Shown piece by piece: positions 25,363 through 33,003 of a DNA stretch of 35,516 bases. Both the position numbers and the translations under genes were made by a program. This DNA is from an uncultured Flavobacteriaceae bacterium (lineage in GTDB: Bacteria; Bacteroidota; Bacteroidia; Flavobacteriales; Flavobacteriaceae). Under the pieces are notes generated by a model. That model saw only the letters and a program-made list of their open reading frames with translations, did not search any database and was not told where the DNA came from. Within the stretch, counting starts at the first letter, position 1. Each line of letters begins with the position of its first letter. The stretch covers positions 1 through 35,516 of the forward strand of contig CALDUJ010000025.1 of the NCBI GenBank assembly GCA_937923735.1, read 5' to 3'.

Positions 25363-26796
25363 ATGAAAACCAGTAAAGTAATTGCGTTATTATCTCAGGA
25401 TAAAAAGCATGTAGAAGTAGATGTAAAAGGATGGGTAAGAACTTTTAGAGCAAATCGTTTTATTGCTCTAAATGATGGCTCTACAATTAATAATATCCAA
25501 TGTGTTGTTGATTTTGAAAATACTGATGAGGATACCCTAAGACGGATTACAACTGGTGCGGCAGTGCATATAAAAGGTTTACTTGTAGAAAGTCAGGGAA
25601 AAGGACAGACTGTAGAGATACAAGTATCTGAAATTGCTATTCTTGGAGATTCCGACCCTGAAGCGTATCCTATTCAGCCAAAGAAACACTCCATGGAATT
25701 CCTCCGTGAGAACGCACATTTAAGAGTTCGTACAAATACTTTTAGTGCTGTCATGCGTTTACGCTCTGCGTTGGCTTTTGCAGTGCATCAGTTTTTTCAA
25801 ACAAATGGTTTTAATTATGTAAATACGCCCATAATTACCGGAAGTGATGCCGAAGGTGCAGGAGAAATGTTTAAAGTAACTTCTTTAGATTTAAAGAATC
25901 CACCTAAAGACGATAAAGGCAATATCGATTACTCAGAAGATTTCTTCGGAAAAGAAACTAATTTAAGTGTTTCTGGGCAATTAGAAGCAGAAACTTACGC
26001 CATGGGATTAGGTAATGTGTACACATTCGGTCCAACGTTTAGAGCAGAAAATAGCAATACCACGCGCCACCTATCTGAATTCTGGATGATTGAACCAGAA
26101 ATGGCGTTCTACGAATTGGATGACAATATGGATTTGGCTGAAAAATTCATAAAGTACGTCGTGCAATACGCTCTAGACAATTGTAAAGATGATTTAGAGT
26201 TCCTAAACAAACGCCTGCTAGATGAAGAAAAAACAAAACCTCAAGCTGAACGCAGTGAACTATCTCTTTTAGAGAAATTACATTTTGTTACTGATAACAA
26301 TTTTAAACGTGTTACCTATACAGAAGCTATTGAAATACTGAGAAATTGTAAGCCAAATAAGAAAAAGAAATTTCAATATTTAATTAATGAATGGGGAGCA
26401 GACTTGCAAAGTGAGCATGAACGCTTTTTAGTAGAGAAGCATTTTAAATGTCCGGTAATATTATTTGATTACCCAGCTAACATTAAGGCCTTCTATATGC
26501 GATTGAATGAAGATGGAAAGACCGTTAGAGCTATGGATATATTATTCCCAGGCATTGGAGAAATTGTTGGTGGATCCCAAAGAGAAGAACGCCTAGATGT
26601 ATTAAAATCTAAAATGGCGGCCTTAGATATAGATGAAAAAGAACTGTGGTGGTACCTAGATTTGCGTCGATTCGGGACTGCTGTACATAGCGGATTTGGT
26701 CTTGGTTTTGAGCGCTTGGTAATGTTTGCAACAGGAATGAGCAATATACGTGATGTCATTCCGTTTCCAAGGACTCCTCAAAATGCAGAATTCTAG
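25363..26796 (+). CDS. asnS: Asparaginyl-tRNA synthetase
   Basis: A class IIb synthetase of 477 aa. The N-terminal OB-fold anticodon-binding domain (about 15-105) includes [18 protein letters not shown]. The catalytic core has the motif 2 region [25 protein letters not shown] and motif 3 [16 protein letters not shown] followed by IRDVIPFPR. The [14 protein letters not shown] segment and lack of an aspartate-specific insertion favour AsnRS over AspRS. It charges tRNA-Asn. It has its own -7 box upstream and a strong terminator downstream. Confidence 0.97.
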   Translation: MKTSKVIALLSQDKKHVEVDVKGWVRTFRANRFIALNDGSTINNIQCVVDFENTDEDTLRRITTGAAVHIKGLLVESQGKGQTVEIQVSEIAILGDSDPEAYPIQPKKHSMEFLRENAHLRVRTNTFSAVMRLRSALAFAVHQFFQTNGFNYVNTPIITGSDAEGAGEMFKVTSLDLKNPPKDDKGNIDYSEDFFGKETNLSVSGQLEAETYAMGLGNVYTFGPTFRAENSNTTRHLSEFWMIEPEMAFYELDDNMDLAEKFIKYVVQYALDNCKDDLEFLNKRLLDEEKTKPQAERSELSLLEKLHFVTDNNFKRVTYTEAIEILRNCKPNKKKKFQYLINEWGADLQSEHERFLVEKHFKCPVILFDYPANIKAFYMRLNEDGKTVRAMDILFPGIGEIVGGSQREERLDVLKSKMAALDIDEKELWWYLDLRRFGTAVHSGFGLGFERLVMFATGMSNIRDVIPFPRTPQNAEF

Positions 26797-26816
26797 TCCT
26801 TCACAACAAAAACATA

Positions 26817-26855
26817 AAACAATCTACATACTACCATTTGTAGATTGTTTTTTTT
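26817..26855 (+). terminator. Intrinsic terminator after asnS
   Basis: A perfect 12-bp stem, AAACAATCTACA (26817-26828) with TGTAGATTGTTT (26839-26850), ends in a run of eight T. Confidence 0.95.
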
Positions 26856-26880
26856 AAATTTATACAAATACCTTGTCCTA

Positions 26881-28338
26881 ATGTTAAAGCAGTATTTACA
26901 ATTTAAATTATCACAAAAATTATCTCCTCAACAAATACAGTTGATGAAGCTAATTCAACTGCCTACGCAAGCATTCGAACAGCGCATAAAACAAGAGTTA
27001 GAAGAGAATCCTGCATTAGAAAGTGGCAAAGAAACTTCCGATGATTTAGACGACACGTTTGACAATACTAAGGATGAGTATGATGACAATGAGAGTATTG
27101 CTGCAGAAGACATTAATGTAGATGACTACTTGAGTGATGATGAAATACCTGATTACAGAACTCAAACAAGTAATTACAGTGCCGATGACGATGAAAAAAG
27201 TATCCCTTATGCCTCTGGAATGTCATTCGCTCAGCATTTAAAGAACCAATTAAATACATTTCGTCTAGACGACGAAGAACAGCAGATAGCTGAGTTTTTG
27301 GTTGGTAGTGTTGATGAAAGTGGTTACATAAGACGTTCTCTAAGCGACATTATGGATGACTTGGCCTTCACTCAAAACGTATACACTACAGAGGAAAAAA
27401 TCGAAGAGGTTTTGATGATAGTCCATAAACTCGACCCTTCTGGTGTTGCTGCTAGGAATCTTCAGGAATGTTTATTAATCCAGTTGCGTAGAAAAACTCA
27501 AAACCCTGATGTAGAGCTAGCAACTGATATTATTGAAAAAGCTTTTGACCACTTCACAAAGAAGCATTATAAAAAATTGCTTCAAAAATTTGATGTTACC
27601 GAAGTTCAGCTTAAAGATGCTATCGAAGAAATAGAACGTCTAAATCCAAAACCTGGAGGGTCTTATGCTGGTAATACAAGAATGGTAGAACATGTAGTTC
27701 CTGATTTCGCTATAAAAATTGTAGAAGGTGAACTTGAACTAACCCTAAATGGACGTAATGCTCCAGAACTTCATGTATCTCGTGAGTACAATAACATGAT
27801 GAAGGGCTATAAAGAAGCTAAAGATAAGTCCAAATCTCAAAAAGATGCCGTGCAGTTTATCAAACAAAAATTGGATGCTGCCAAATGGTTTATTGAAGCT
27901 ATAAAACAACGTCAGCAAACGCTTTTTGTAACTATGAGTTCGATAATGCATTACCAGAAAGAATACTTTCTAACTGGTGATGAACGAAAACTTAGGCCAA
28001 TGATTCTTAAAGATATTGCAGACGAAATTGAAATGGATGTGTCTACTGTTTCTCGAGTTGCTAATAGTAAATATGTAGATACACCTTACGGTACTAAACT
28101 CATTAAAGAATTCTTTAGTGAATCTATGACTAATGATAAAGGAGAGGAAGTATCAACCAGAGAAATTAAGAAAATTCTTGAAACTGTTATTATTGAAGAA
28201 GACAAGAAAAAACCCCTAACGGATGAAAAGCTTGCTAAAATTCTTAAAGAAAAAGGCTACCCTATAGCACGTCGTACAGTTGCAAAATATAGAGAGCAAT
28301 TAGATTTTCCTGTAGCTAGACTTCGTAAAAAGATGTGA
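26881..28338 (+). CDS. rpoN: RNA polymerase sigma-54 factor
   Basis: The start is ATG 26881; an in-frame TTG at 26845 lies within the asnS terminator. The protein (485 aa) begins with the activator-interacting Q/L-rich region I (MLKQYLQFKLSQKLSPQQIQLMKLIQLPTQAFEQRIKQELEENPAL), then an acidic spacer (about 45-100). The core-binding domain (about 110-290) and the DNA-binding domain follow, with the helix-turn-helix DIADEIEMDVSTVSRVANSKYV and the RpoN box ARRTVAKYRE. It directs transcription from -24/-12 promoters with bacterial enhancer-binding proteins. The stop overlaps the next gene's ATG by one base. Confidence 0.97.
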   Translation: MLKQYLQFKLSQKLSPQQIQLMKLIQLPTQAFEQRIKQELEENPALESGKETSDDLDDTFDNTKDEYDDNESIAAEDINVDDYLSDDEIPDYRTQTSNYSADDDEKSIPYASGMSFAQHLKNQLNTFRLDDEEQQIAEFLVGSVDESGYIRRSLSDIMDDLAFTQNVYTTEEKIEEVLMIVHKLDPSGVAARNLQECLLIQLRRKTQNPDVELATDIIEKAFDHFTKKHYKKLLQKFDVTEVQLKDAIEEIERLNPKPGGSYAGNTRMVEHVVPDFAIKIVEGELELTLNGRNAPELHVSREYNNMMKGYKEAKDKSKSQKDAVQFIKQKLDAAKWFIEAIKQRQQTLFVTMSSIMHYQKEYFLTGDERKLRPMILKDIADEIEMDVSTVSRVANSKYVDTPYGTKLIKEFFSESMTNDKGEEVSTREIKKILETVIIEEDKKKPLTDEKLAKILKEKGYPIARRTVAKYREQLDFPVARLRKKM

Positions 28339-28946
28339 TGCACCATATCTTAAAAAGCATATCATATATATTTCATCCATTATTAATGCCTATTCTTGGT
28401 GTTATTTTTTACTTCTCCAAAACACCTCGATATATTCCAATCCCTATTATAAAGGCTAAGCTTGTCTCCATTTTTATATTAACCGTAGTTTTACCTGTGC
28501 TTCTATACTATTTGTTAAAAACTCTAAAAAGGGTAGACACTATAAATTTAGAGACTACAAAAGAGCGTATCATTCCGCTAGTTTTAAACGCGGTAATTAT
28601 AGTTCTTGTAATACAACGTATACTCCCCCAAAACGAAGTTATTGAATTATATTATTTCTTTTTAGGAATATTATTATCCACCATTGCTTGTTTAATACTT
28701 GCTATTTTAAAATTTAAAGCAAGTATTCATATGATTGCTATTGGCGGTATATTTATGTTCTTCATTGCTCTCAGCATACATTTTAGCATTAATATAAACG
28801 GAACGATAGCATTTCTATTTATTCTTATAGGAGCTATAGCTTCTTCAAGGCTTTATCTTAAAGCGCATGATAATATAGAGTTACTAATAGGCTTTTTCGT
28901 TGGACTCTTTCCTCAACTATTAATGTTAAATTATTGGCTACAATAA
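28338..28946 (+). CDS. PAP2-like multi-pass membrane protein
   Basis: The start is taken as ATG 28338, which overlaps the rpoN stop (TGATG); a GTG one codon earlier is possible. The 202-aa product has about six membrane helices and almost no soluble loops. ASIHMIAIGG and SSRLYLKAHDNIELLIGFFVG are placed like motifs 2 and 3 of PAP2 phosphatases (SGH and SRxxxxxHxxxD), but the Gly of SGH and the last Asp are changed. It may therefore be a degenerate, non-catalytic PAP2 relative. Its 3' end overlaps the convergent barrel gene by 9 bp. Translational coupling to rpoN is likely. Confidence 0.65.
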   Translation: MHHILKSISYIFHPLLMPILGVIFYFSKTPRYIPIPIIKAKLVSIFILTVVLPVLLYYLLKTLKRVDTINLETTKERIIPLVLNAVIIVLVIQRILPQNEVIELYYFFLGILLSTIACLILAILKFKASIHMIAIGGIFMFFIALSIHFSININGTIAFLFILIGAIASSRLYLKAHDNIELLIGFFVGLFPQLLMLNYWLQ

Positions 28947-29630
28947 ATAAAACATTAGGCCTATTTTAATAGATCTCATCTCAATTGCTTTATTGCTTAG
29001 CGTTGCTTGGCCATTAAATATAGAACTAAGCCCATAATACAAATGAAAATTCCATGTATTGTAACCTAAACTAGCCGTTAAGCCATATTGAAAATCGTTA
29101 AAGTGGTCTATATTACTGTATTGCTCTTTACTAGGGGAACCTCTAAATTTGGTTGTATGGGTAAATAAGTATCCAACCTTAAAACCAGCATATATCCTCC
29201 AGAATTTATAGTCAGAAACCGTCGAGCTTCGCCATCTAAATTCAAATGGCAATTCTACTAAGTGCAAAGCAAATTTGTTTTTCGTAAAGTCATCATTATT
29301 TGTAAGAACTGAATAAGTGACATTTTTCATATCGTCTTTACCTATTTTTAAATTTTGATTAAATGAGTTAGCAGTATAACCAAGACCTATGCCTAAAGCA
29401 ATATTTCTTTTTTTATTCAAAGGAATATCTCTAATAAAACCGATATGAAATCCGCTTGAAAATCCGCTCTGAGATATACTATCAGGTCTTTTTACCATCA
29501 AATTATAAGTAACCCCAGCATATATTTGATCCTCTCTATAAAGCGAATCGATTTCAACAAACTTATTATCCTGGGCAAAACTAGGAATTACAGTGAAAAA
29601 AATGAATATGAATGAGAGTACAAATTTCAT
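28938..29630 (-). CDS. PorT-family outer-membrane beta-barrel protein
   Basis: A signal peptide (about 1-19, ending SFAQ) is followed by a small eight-strand-type barrel: AGVTYNLMV, SSGFHIGFIRDIPL, ALGIGLGYTANSF, LVELPFEFRWRSS, IYAGFKVGYLF and a final aromatic strand KIGLMFYLL. The ELPFEFRWR segment and overall size resemble the PorT/PF13568 family. PorT itself belongs to the type IX secretion system, but it is usually found next to ubiE, which is absent here, so this is more safely a paralogue than PorT/SprT itself. It lies downstream of the exb genes but is separated from them by a terminator. Confidence 0.75.
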   Translation of the reverse strand: MKFVLSFIFIFFTVIPSFAQDNKFVEIDSLYREDQIYAGVTYNLMVKRPDSISQSGFSSGFHIGFIRDIPLNKKRNIALGIGLGYTANSFNQNLKIGKDDMKNVTYSVLTNNDDFTKNKFALHLVELPFEFRWRSSTVSDYKFWRIYAGFKVGYLFTHTTKFRGSPSKEQYSNIDHFNDFQYGLTASLGYNTWNFHLYYGLSSIFNGQATLSNKAIEMRSIKIGLMFYLL

Positions 29631-29690
29631 AATAACTCAACGTGTATTTAAATGTAACGTTTTTACTGACGAATTAATTTTTTATAACTA

Positions 29691-29724
29691 AAAAAGGCAC
29701 TCTTTTCAGAATGCCTTTTTTTTT
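29691..29724. terminator. Intrinsic terminator after the exb operon
   Basis: AAAAAGGCA (29691-29699) pairs with TGCCTTTTT (29712-29720). TCT/AGA continue the stem beyond a C-A mismatch around a TTTC loop. A- and T-runs on both sides make it work in either direction; the exbD transcript on the minus strand is the one that needs it. Confidence 0.85.
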
Positions 29725-29744
29725 ATAACTATAAAATCAAGGTA

Positions 29745-30218
29745 TTAGTTTTCTAAAGCATCACCTTGTCTGGTTGTATAATTAATTTTAAGAGCATTTT
29801 CTTTTCTTAGCTCTTGCTTAATATCAGATACAAGTCCCATATTAGCTTCACTATCGACTTTCAGAGCAGTAGTTAAGAATGGTATTAACTCTTCACGTTT
29901 GCTCGCTCTTTCTTCTCTGATAAAGCTTCTAACGTCGCTCACATTAGCTAACTTATCATTTAACTGAATACGTGGCTGATCTCCAAGATTTCTATACTGA
30001 GAACTTGGTTTTCCCGCGTAAATGTACATTACTAAATCTTTCTTAGCCAGTTTCTCGACCTGATTTGCCTGTGGCAATTTGTTTTCAATCATCAAGGTGT
30101 TCTCTCTCATTACAGTTGCAACCATGAAAAAGAATAATAGCATAAATACAATATCTGGTAATGATGCTGTGTTTACTGCTGGTAAATCGCCTCCTTTTTT
30201 CTTTTTAAATTTAGACAT
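29745..30218 (-). CDS. exbD: ExbD/TolR-type biopolymer transport protein (second copy)
   Basis: The typical layout is a short basic cytoplasmic N-terminus, a single membrane helix (about 23-38) and a periplasmic domain. Asp22 in SLPDIVFMLLFFFMV corresponds to the proton-carrying aspartate of ExbD. The protein is 157 aa. With the adjacent ExbB it uses the proton gradient to energise TonB-dependent outer-membrane receptors. It lies 13 nt after the other exbD copy. Two different ExbD subunits next to one ExbB are common in Bacteroidota and suggest a heteromeric ExbD pair. Confidence 0.9.
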   Translation of the reverse strand: MSKFKKKKGGDLPAVNTASLPDIVFMLLFFFMVATVMRENTLMIENKLPQANQVEKLAKKDLVMYIYAGKPSSQYRNLGDQPRIQLNDKLANVSDVRSFIREERASKREELIPFLTTALKVDSEANMGLVSDIKQELRKENALKINYTTRQGDALEN

Positions 30219-30231
30219 ATCTGTTTCTTAT

Positions 30232-30867
30232 TTAATTAGACTTAGGCTCAGCTTCTGATAATTTTTGAGGAATTAAAGCTTTAACTGCCTCCAGTCGCTC
30301 TTTTAACTTCTCTTTCACAGAAGCATCTGTAGTTCTTGGATCGTTATACGCTTTATTAGCTTCCTCAAAATTCATACCACTATTAGGATATAACCTTTGG
30401 AATTCTCTATTTCTTAACTGATTGTAAGCAGCGATTAACTCGTTTTGTACAGCAATGTATGTTTTATACTTTGTTTGTCTGTCGTTCTGTAACGAAATAA
30501 TTGCTTTGTCTGGATTATCTGAAGAACTTGGGTTTTTCTTTCCTCTACAGAAAGAGCAAGCTTCATCTCCTTGACCTCCACCATTATCGAGAAAAGCAAC
30601 TGCCAATTCTCTAAGATTTTTCAGTTCGACTACTTCCCCATCGTTACCGTTAGCTTTTAAGAACAATTGGTCATTCTTATTAACCGATAACTGGAAAATA
30701 TTCTTTTCCTTAATAATTGGTGGCTCAGTTTCCTCCATTGGAGGTAATTTCCTATTTAGCCCTGAATCAGTCTCTATGGTAGTTGTTACCAAGAAAAAGA
30801 TTAAAAGCAAGAAAGCAATGTCAGCCATCGAGCCTGCATTAACTTCCGGTGCTGCACGTTTTGCCAT
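30232..30867 (-). CDS. exbD: ExbD-type protein with periplasmic CxxC insertion (first copy)
   Basis: Asp16 in MADIAFLLLIFFLVTTT is the conserved membrane aspartate. At 211 aa it is longer than usual. The periplasmic part contains ACSFCRGKKN (Cys104/Cys107), then SSSDNPDKAIISLQNDRQT and a long charged helix (about 140-205). The CxxC could form a disulfide or bind metal; it may be redox-controlled, but this is inference. The start is one base after the preceding membrane-protein gene's stop, so translation is coupled within the operon. Confidence 0.9.
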   Translation of the reverse strand: MAKRAAPEVNAGSMADIAFLLLIFFLVTTTIETDSGLNRKLPPMEETEPPIIKEKNIFQLSVNKNDQLFLKANGNDGEVVELKNLRELAVAFLDNGGGQGDEACSFCRGKKNPSSSDNPDKAIISLQNDRQTKYKTYIAVQNELIAAYNQLRNREFQRLYPNSGMNFEEANKAYNDPRTTDASVKEKLKERLEAVKALIPQKLSEAEPKSN

Positions 30868-30868
30868 A

Positions 30869-31324
30869 TTATTTAATCATTTTTTTGATTCCAGTAAACA
30901 ACATTGCTCCACCTGCTATTATTGCAAGCAAGTAAAACATATATAATCCAGCGCCTACTAATTTCGAACCGCCTTCAGAGAGTACTTCGCCATCTCGCAG
31001 TGGAGTTTCCACACCATTTGCTAATACAAAATAGCATATAGCAAATAGTAGTAAAAATGCACCAACACCTTTAATTGCACTCATTAGAGAAGCTTTGTTA
31101 GAAAATATATTCTTTAGAGAAAATATTACTACCAGTACTAAGATAATTCCTAGTACTAAATAAGCTACCCAAGCCATTGGATTTAGGAGTCCATCCACTA
31201 ATCCAGAGTCTCCTGCTTTTGCTGCCGATTGTATAGCTGTATCTCCCGTACTAATAATACGTCCTAAAAGGATAATAGAGATAACACCTACAACGGCTCC
31301 TATTATGGTTATTATTTTTTTCAT
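30869..31324 (-). CDS. Small four-helix membrane protein of the exb operon
   Basis: I do not recognise a named family. The 151-aa product is mostly hydrophobic with about four helices (roughly 4-21, 50-68, 85-103, 124-145) and short loops. Its position between exbB and exbD, with a one-base gap to exbD, strongly suggests it belongs to the ExbBD motor complex or its assembly. Confidence 0.75.
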   Translation of the reverse strand: MKKIITIIGAVVGVISIILLGRIISTGDTAIQSAAKAGDSGLVDGLLNPMAWVAYLVLGIILVLVVIFSLKNIFSNKASLMSAIKGVGAFLLLFAICYFVLANGVETPLRDGEVLSEGGSKLVGAGLYMFYLLAIIAGGAMLFTGIKKMIK

Positions 31325-31348
31325 AATTCTAGATTTGATTGTGAGTGA

Positions 31349-32122
31349 TTACTTCTTGTGTCTTACTAACATATCCATCAAAGTTATTGATGAATCTTCC
31401 ATATCGTTAACGATGCTGTCAATCTTAGCGATGATGTAGTTGTAAAATATCTGAAGTATAATTGCCACTATCAAACCAAATACTGTCGTTAAAAGTGCTA
31501 CTTTAATACCACCTGCAACAAGCGATGGCTGCATATCTCCCGCAGCTTCAATTTTATCAAAAGCTTGAATCATCCCGATTACCGTACCCATGAAACCAAG
31601 CATTGGCGCTAGTGCGATAAATAATGATATCCAAGACACATTCTTTTCTAACTGTCCCATTTGCACACCTCCGTAAGCAACTACAGCTTTTTCGGCATCT
31701 TCAAGACTATTATCAGCTCTGTCTAATCCTTGATAGAAAATAGATGCAACAGGTCCTTTTGTATTTCTACAAACCTCTTTAGCTGCCTCAAGACCTCCAG
31801 ATTCGAGAGCGTCTTCTACATTCTGAGTTAACTTCTTTGTATTTGTTGTAGAAAGATTTAAATAGATAATTCTCTCGATAGCAATCGCTAATCCAAGGAT
31901 TAAACATAAAAGTACGATTCCCATAAAGCCTGGTCCACCTTCAATAAAACGTTTCTTAAGTTCTTGATGGAAATTTAAATCTTCTTCAGCGTCTGCTGCT
32001 GCTCCATCATCCTGAGTTGAACTTGCAATCGTGCTAACAATAGTATTAGCGTTTGTTGTAGCGTTTGCTGTACCGAAAGCCATGACACAAGCGATGGCTA
32101 TAATTGAAAATAATCTTTTCAT
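31349..32122 (-). CDS. exbB: MotA/TolQ/ExbB proton channel protein
   Basis: The 257-aa product has a cleavable-looking signal (about 1-21), then a first channel helix (about 66-84) and two later helices around LFIALAPMLGFMGTVIGMIQAFDKI and GIKVALLTTVFGLIVAIILQIFYNYI. The GFMGTVIGMI and ALLTTVFGL segments line the TolQ/ExbB proton pore. It is the first gene of the exbB-membrane protein-exbD-exbD operon. A signal peptide before the channel domain is usual for Bacteroidota ExbB. TATCTTTA (minus strand, about 32155-32162) is a weak -7 candidate. Confidence 0.92.
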   Translation of the reverse strand: MKRLFSIIAIACVMAFGTANATTNANTIVSTIASSTQDDGAAADAEEDLNFHQELKKRFIEGGPGFMGIVLLCLILGLAIAIERIIYLNLSTTNTKKLTQNVEDALESGGLEAAKEVCRNTKGPVASIFYQGLDRADNSLEDAEKAVVAYGGVQMGQLEKNVSWISLFIALAPMLGFMGTVIGMIQAFDKIEAAGDMQPSLVAGGIKVALLTTVFGLIVAIILQIFYNYIIAKIDSIVNDMEDSSITLMDMLVRHKK

Positions 32123-32385
32123 TGTGATTGTTCTTAATTTTATTAGTTAAAGGTTAAAGATATAAAAAAATTGTAATTAAAAAATTAAATTTTATGCTGT
32201 ATTAGCGGTATTTCTATTAATATCTTGCGGAATTATCTCGCATCTGTTTAAGGATCAATATTGTCTGCTAATTAACCAATATGATAAACTCCTACTAGAC
32301 AGTTATAACTTAAGTTAGATTGAACTCGAAGATTTGGGTAATCTTTACATTATTTGGATTGACTCACTCTATTTGCCATCCTGAT
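32123..32385. other. Noncoding, AT-rich; exbB upstream region
   Basis: I see no gene here. It holds the probable exbB promoter region and one small hairpin, AAGATT (32329-32334) with AATCTT (32340-32345). Nothing else is supportable. Confidence 0.5.
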
Positions 32386-32740
32386 TAGTTGCGCTTGAAA
32401 TGCAATTACTGCGCAATAATAATCAAACTAAAGGATTCACTCACTTCGTTCGTGCATCCCTTTTACAGCTTTTAGCAAATGCAACTTACAATTCTTCCAG
32501 AATTGACAACTTAAAAATTAGCACACTACGCTAAAGTAAACTTAGCTTCGTTACTAATTTTTAAGTTGAGCCAAAGTTGCGCTTGACAGCAGAGAGGAAG
32601 GGATTAGCTTCGCTTTTCCCTATTTCTCTTATTTGGCTTTTACAAGCATAAAACTAAAAGTATTTCCTTCGTCAATACTTCTGTCTTTATGAAACTTTAA
32701 AATAATTCTAACTAGTTAGCAAATTATAAAGTTTCATAAA
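32386..32740. repeat. Cluster of inverted repeats beside tRNA-Ser
   Basis: At least six hairpins follow one another. (1) TTGCGC/GCGCAA 32389-32416. (2) AAAGGAT/ATCCCTTT 32430-32463. (3) CAATTC/GAATTG 32489-32505. (4) a perfect 15-bp pair CAACTTAAAAATTAG/CTAATTTTTAAGTTG at 32507-32521 and 32554-32568. (5) AGAGAGGAAGGGA with TCCCTATTTCTCT at 32591-32629, inside AGCCAAA/TTTGGCT 32569-32638. (6) AAGTATT/AATACTT 32658-32680. (7) a perfect 14-bp pair TTTATGAAACTTTA/TAAAGTTTCATAAA at 32686-32740 enclosing the palindrome CTAACTAGTTAG. CTTCG lies at or near the loop in 2, 4, 5 and 6. AGTTGCGCTTGA occurs twice (about 32387 and 32575). There is no ORF of note. Confidence 0.7.
32589..32605 (+). repeat. 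17-bp duplicate of the tRNA-Ser 3' end (att-like)
   Basis: GCAGAGAGGAAGGGATT at 32589-32605 is identical to 32771-32787, the 3' end of tRNA-Ser with two flanking bases, 182 bp away and in the same orientation. It lies on the 3' side of the tRNA, where the distal attachment site of a tRNA-integrated element would be. Confidence 0.6.
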
Positions 32741-32771
32741 TCCAGCTGCAAGCAGTTTAGTTTCTTTTGCG

Positions 32772-32859
32772 CAGAGAGGAAGGGATTCGAACCCTCGATA
32801 CGCTATTAACGTATACACGCTTTCCAAGCGTGCGCCTTAAGCCACTCGGCCACCTCTCT
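32772..32859 (-). tRNA. tRNA-Ser (anticodon GGA)
   Basis: On the minus strand: acceptor stem AGAGAGG/CCTCTCT, D arm with GCCGAGTGGCTTAAGGC, anticodon stem CACGC/GCGTG around TTGGAAA (anticodon GGA), a long variable arm (TATACGTTAATAGCGTAT) typical of serine tRNAs, and T arm GAGGG-TTCGAAT-CCCTT. CCA is not encoded. No consensus promoter is visible upstream. Confidence 0.95.
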
Positions 32860-32872
32860 TAATAAAACCCAA

Positions 32873-32937
32873 TTTTGAGAAGTTTTAACGACTTTCTCAA
32901 AAAACAAGTTGAATTAACCCCCTTGAATAAGAGGGGT
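32873..32937. terminator. Two hairpins between tRNA-Ser and the asparaginase gene
   Basis: TTTTGAGA (32873-32880) pairs with TCTCAAAA (32895-32902), and ACCCCCTT (32917-32924) pairs with AAGAGGGGT (32929-32937) through one bulge. They lie just past the asparaginase stop on the minus strand and probably end or protect that transcript. T-runs are poor in that direction, so this is tentative. Confidence 0.4.
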
Positions 32938-33003
32938 AATTTTTATTATAGGCGTCGAAATAACAAAAAAAAGTTCAACCACTAAAACTTTGACTTGTTA
33001 ATT

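Noticed and set aside
26845-26880. Extended TTG start for rpoN
   Set aside because: The added codons are the T-run of the asnS terminator; the conserved RpoN N-terminus starts at ATG 26881.
28938-29630. The type IX secretion protein PorT/SprT itself
   Set aside because: The family resemblance is real, but ubiE, the usual neighbour, is missing and the locus follows exbD; a paralogue is the safer call.
32589-32640. tRNA-Ser pseudogene
   Set aside because: Only the last 17 bp match the tRNA; the D, anticodon and variable arms are absent, so it is better described as an att-like duplication or hairpin.
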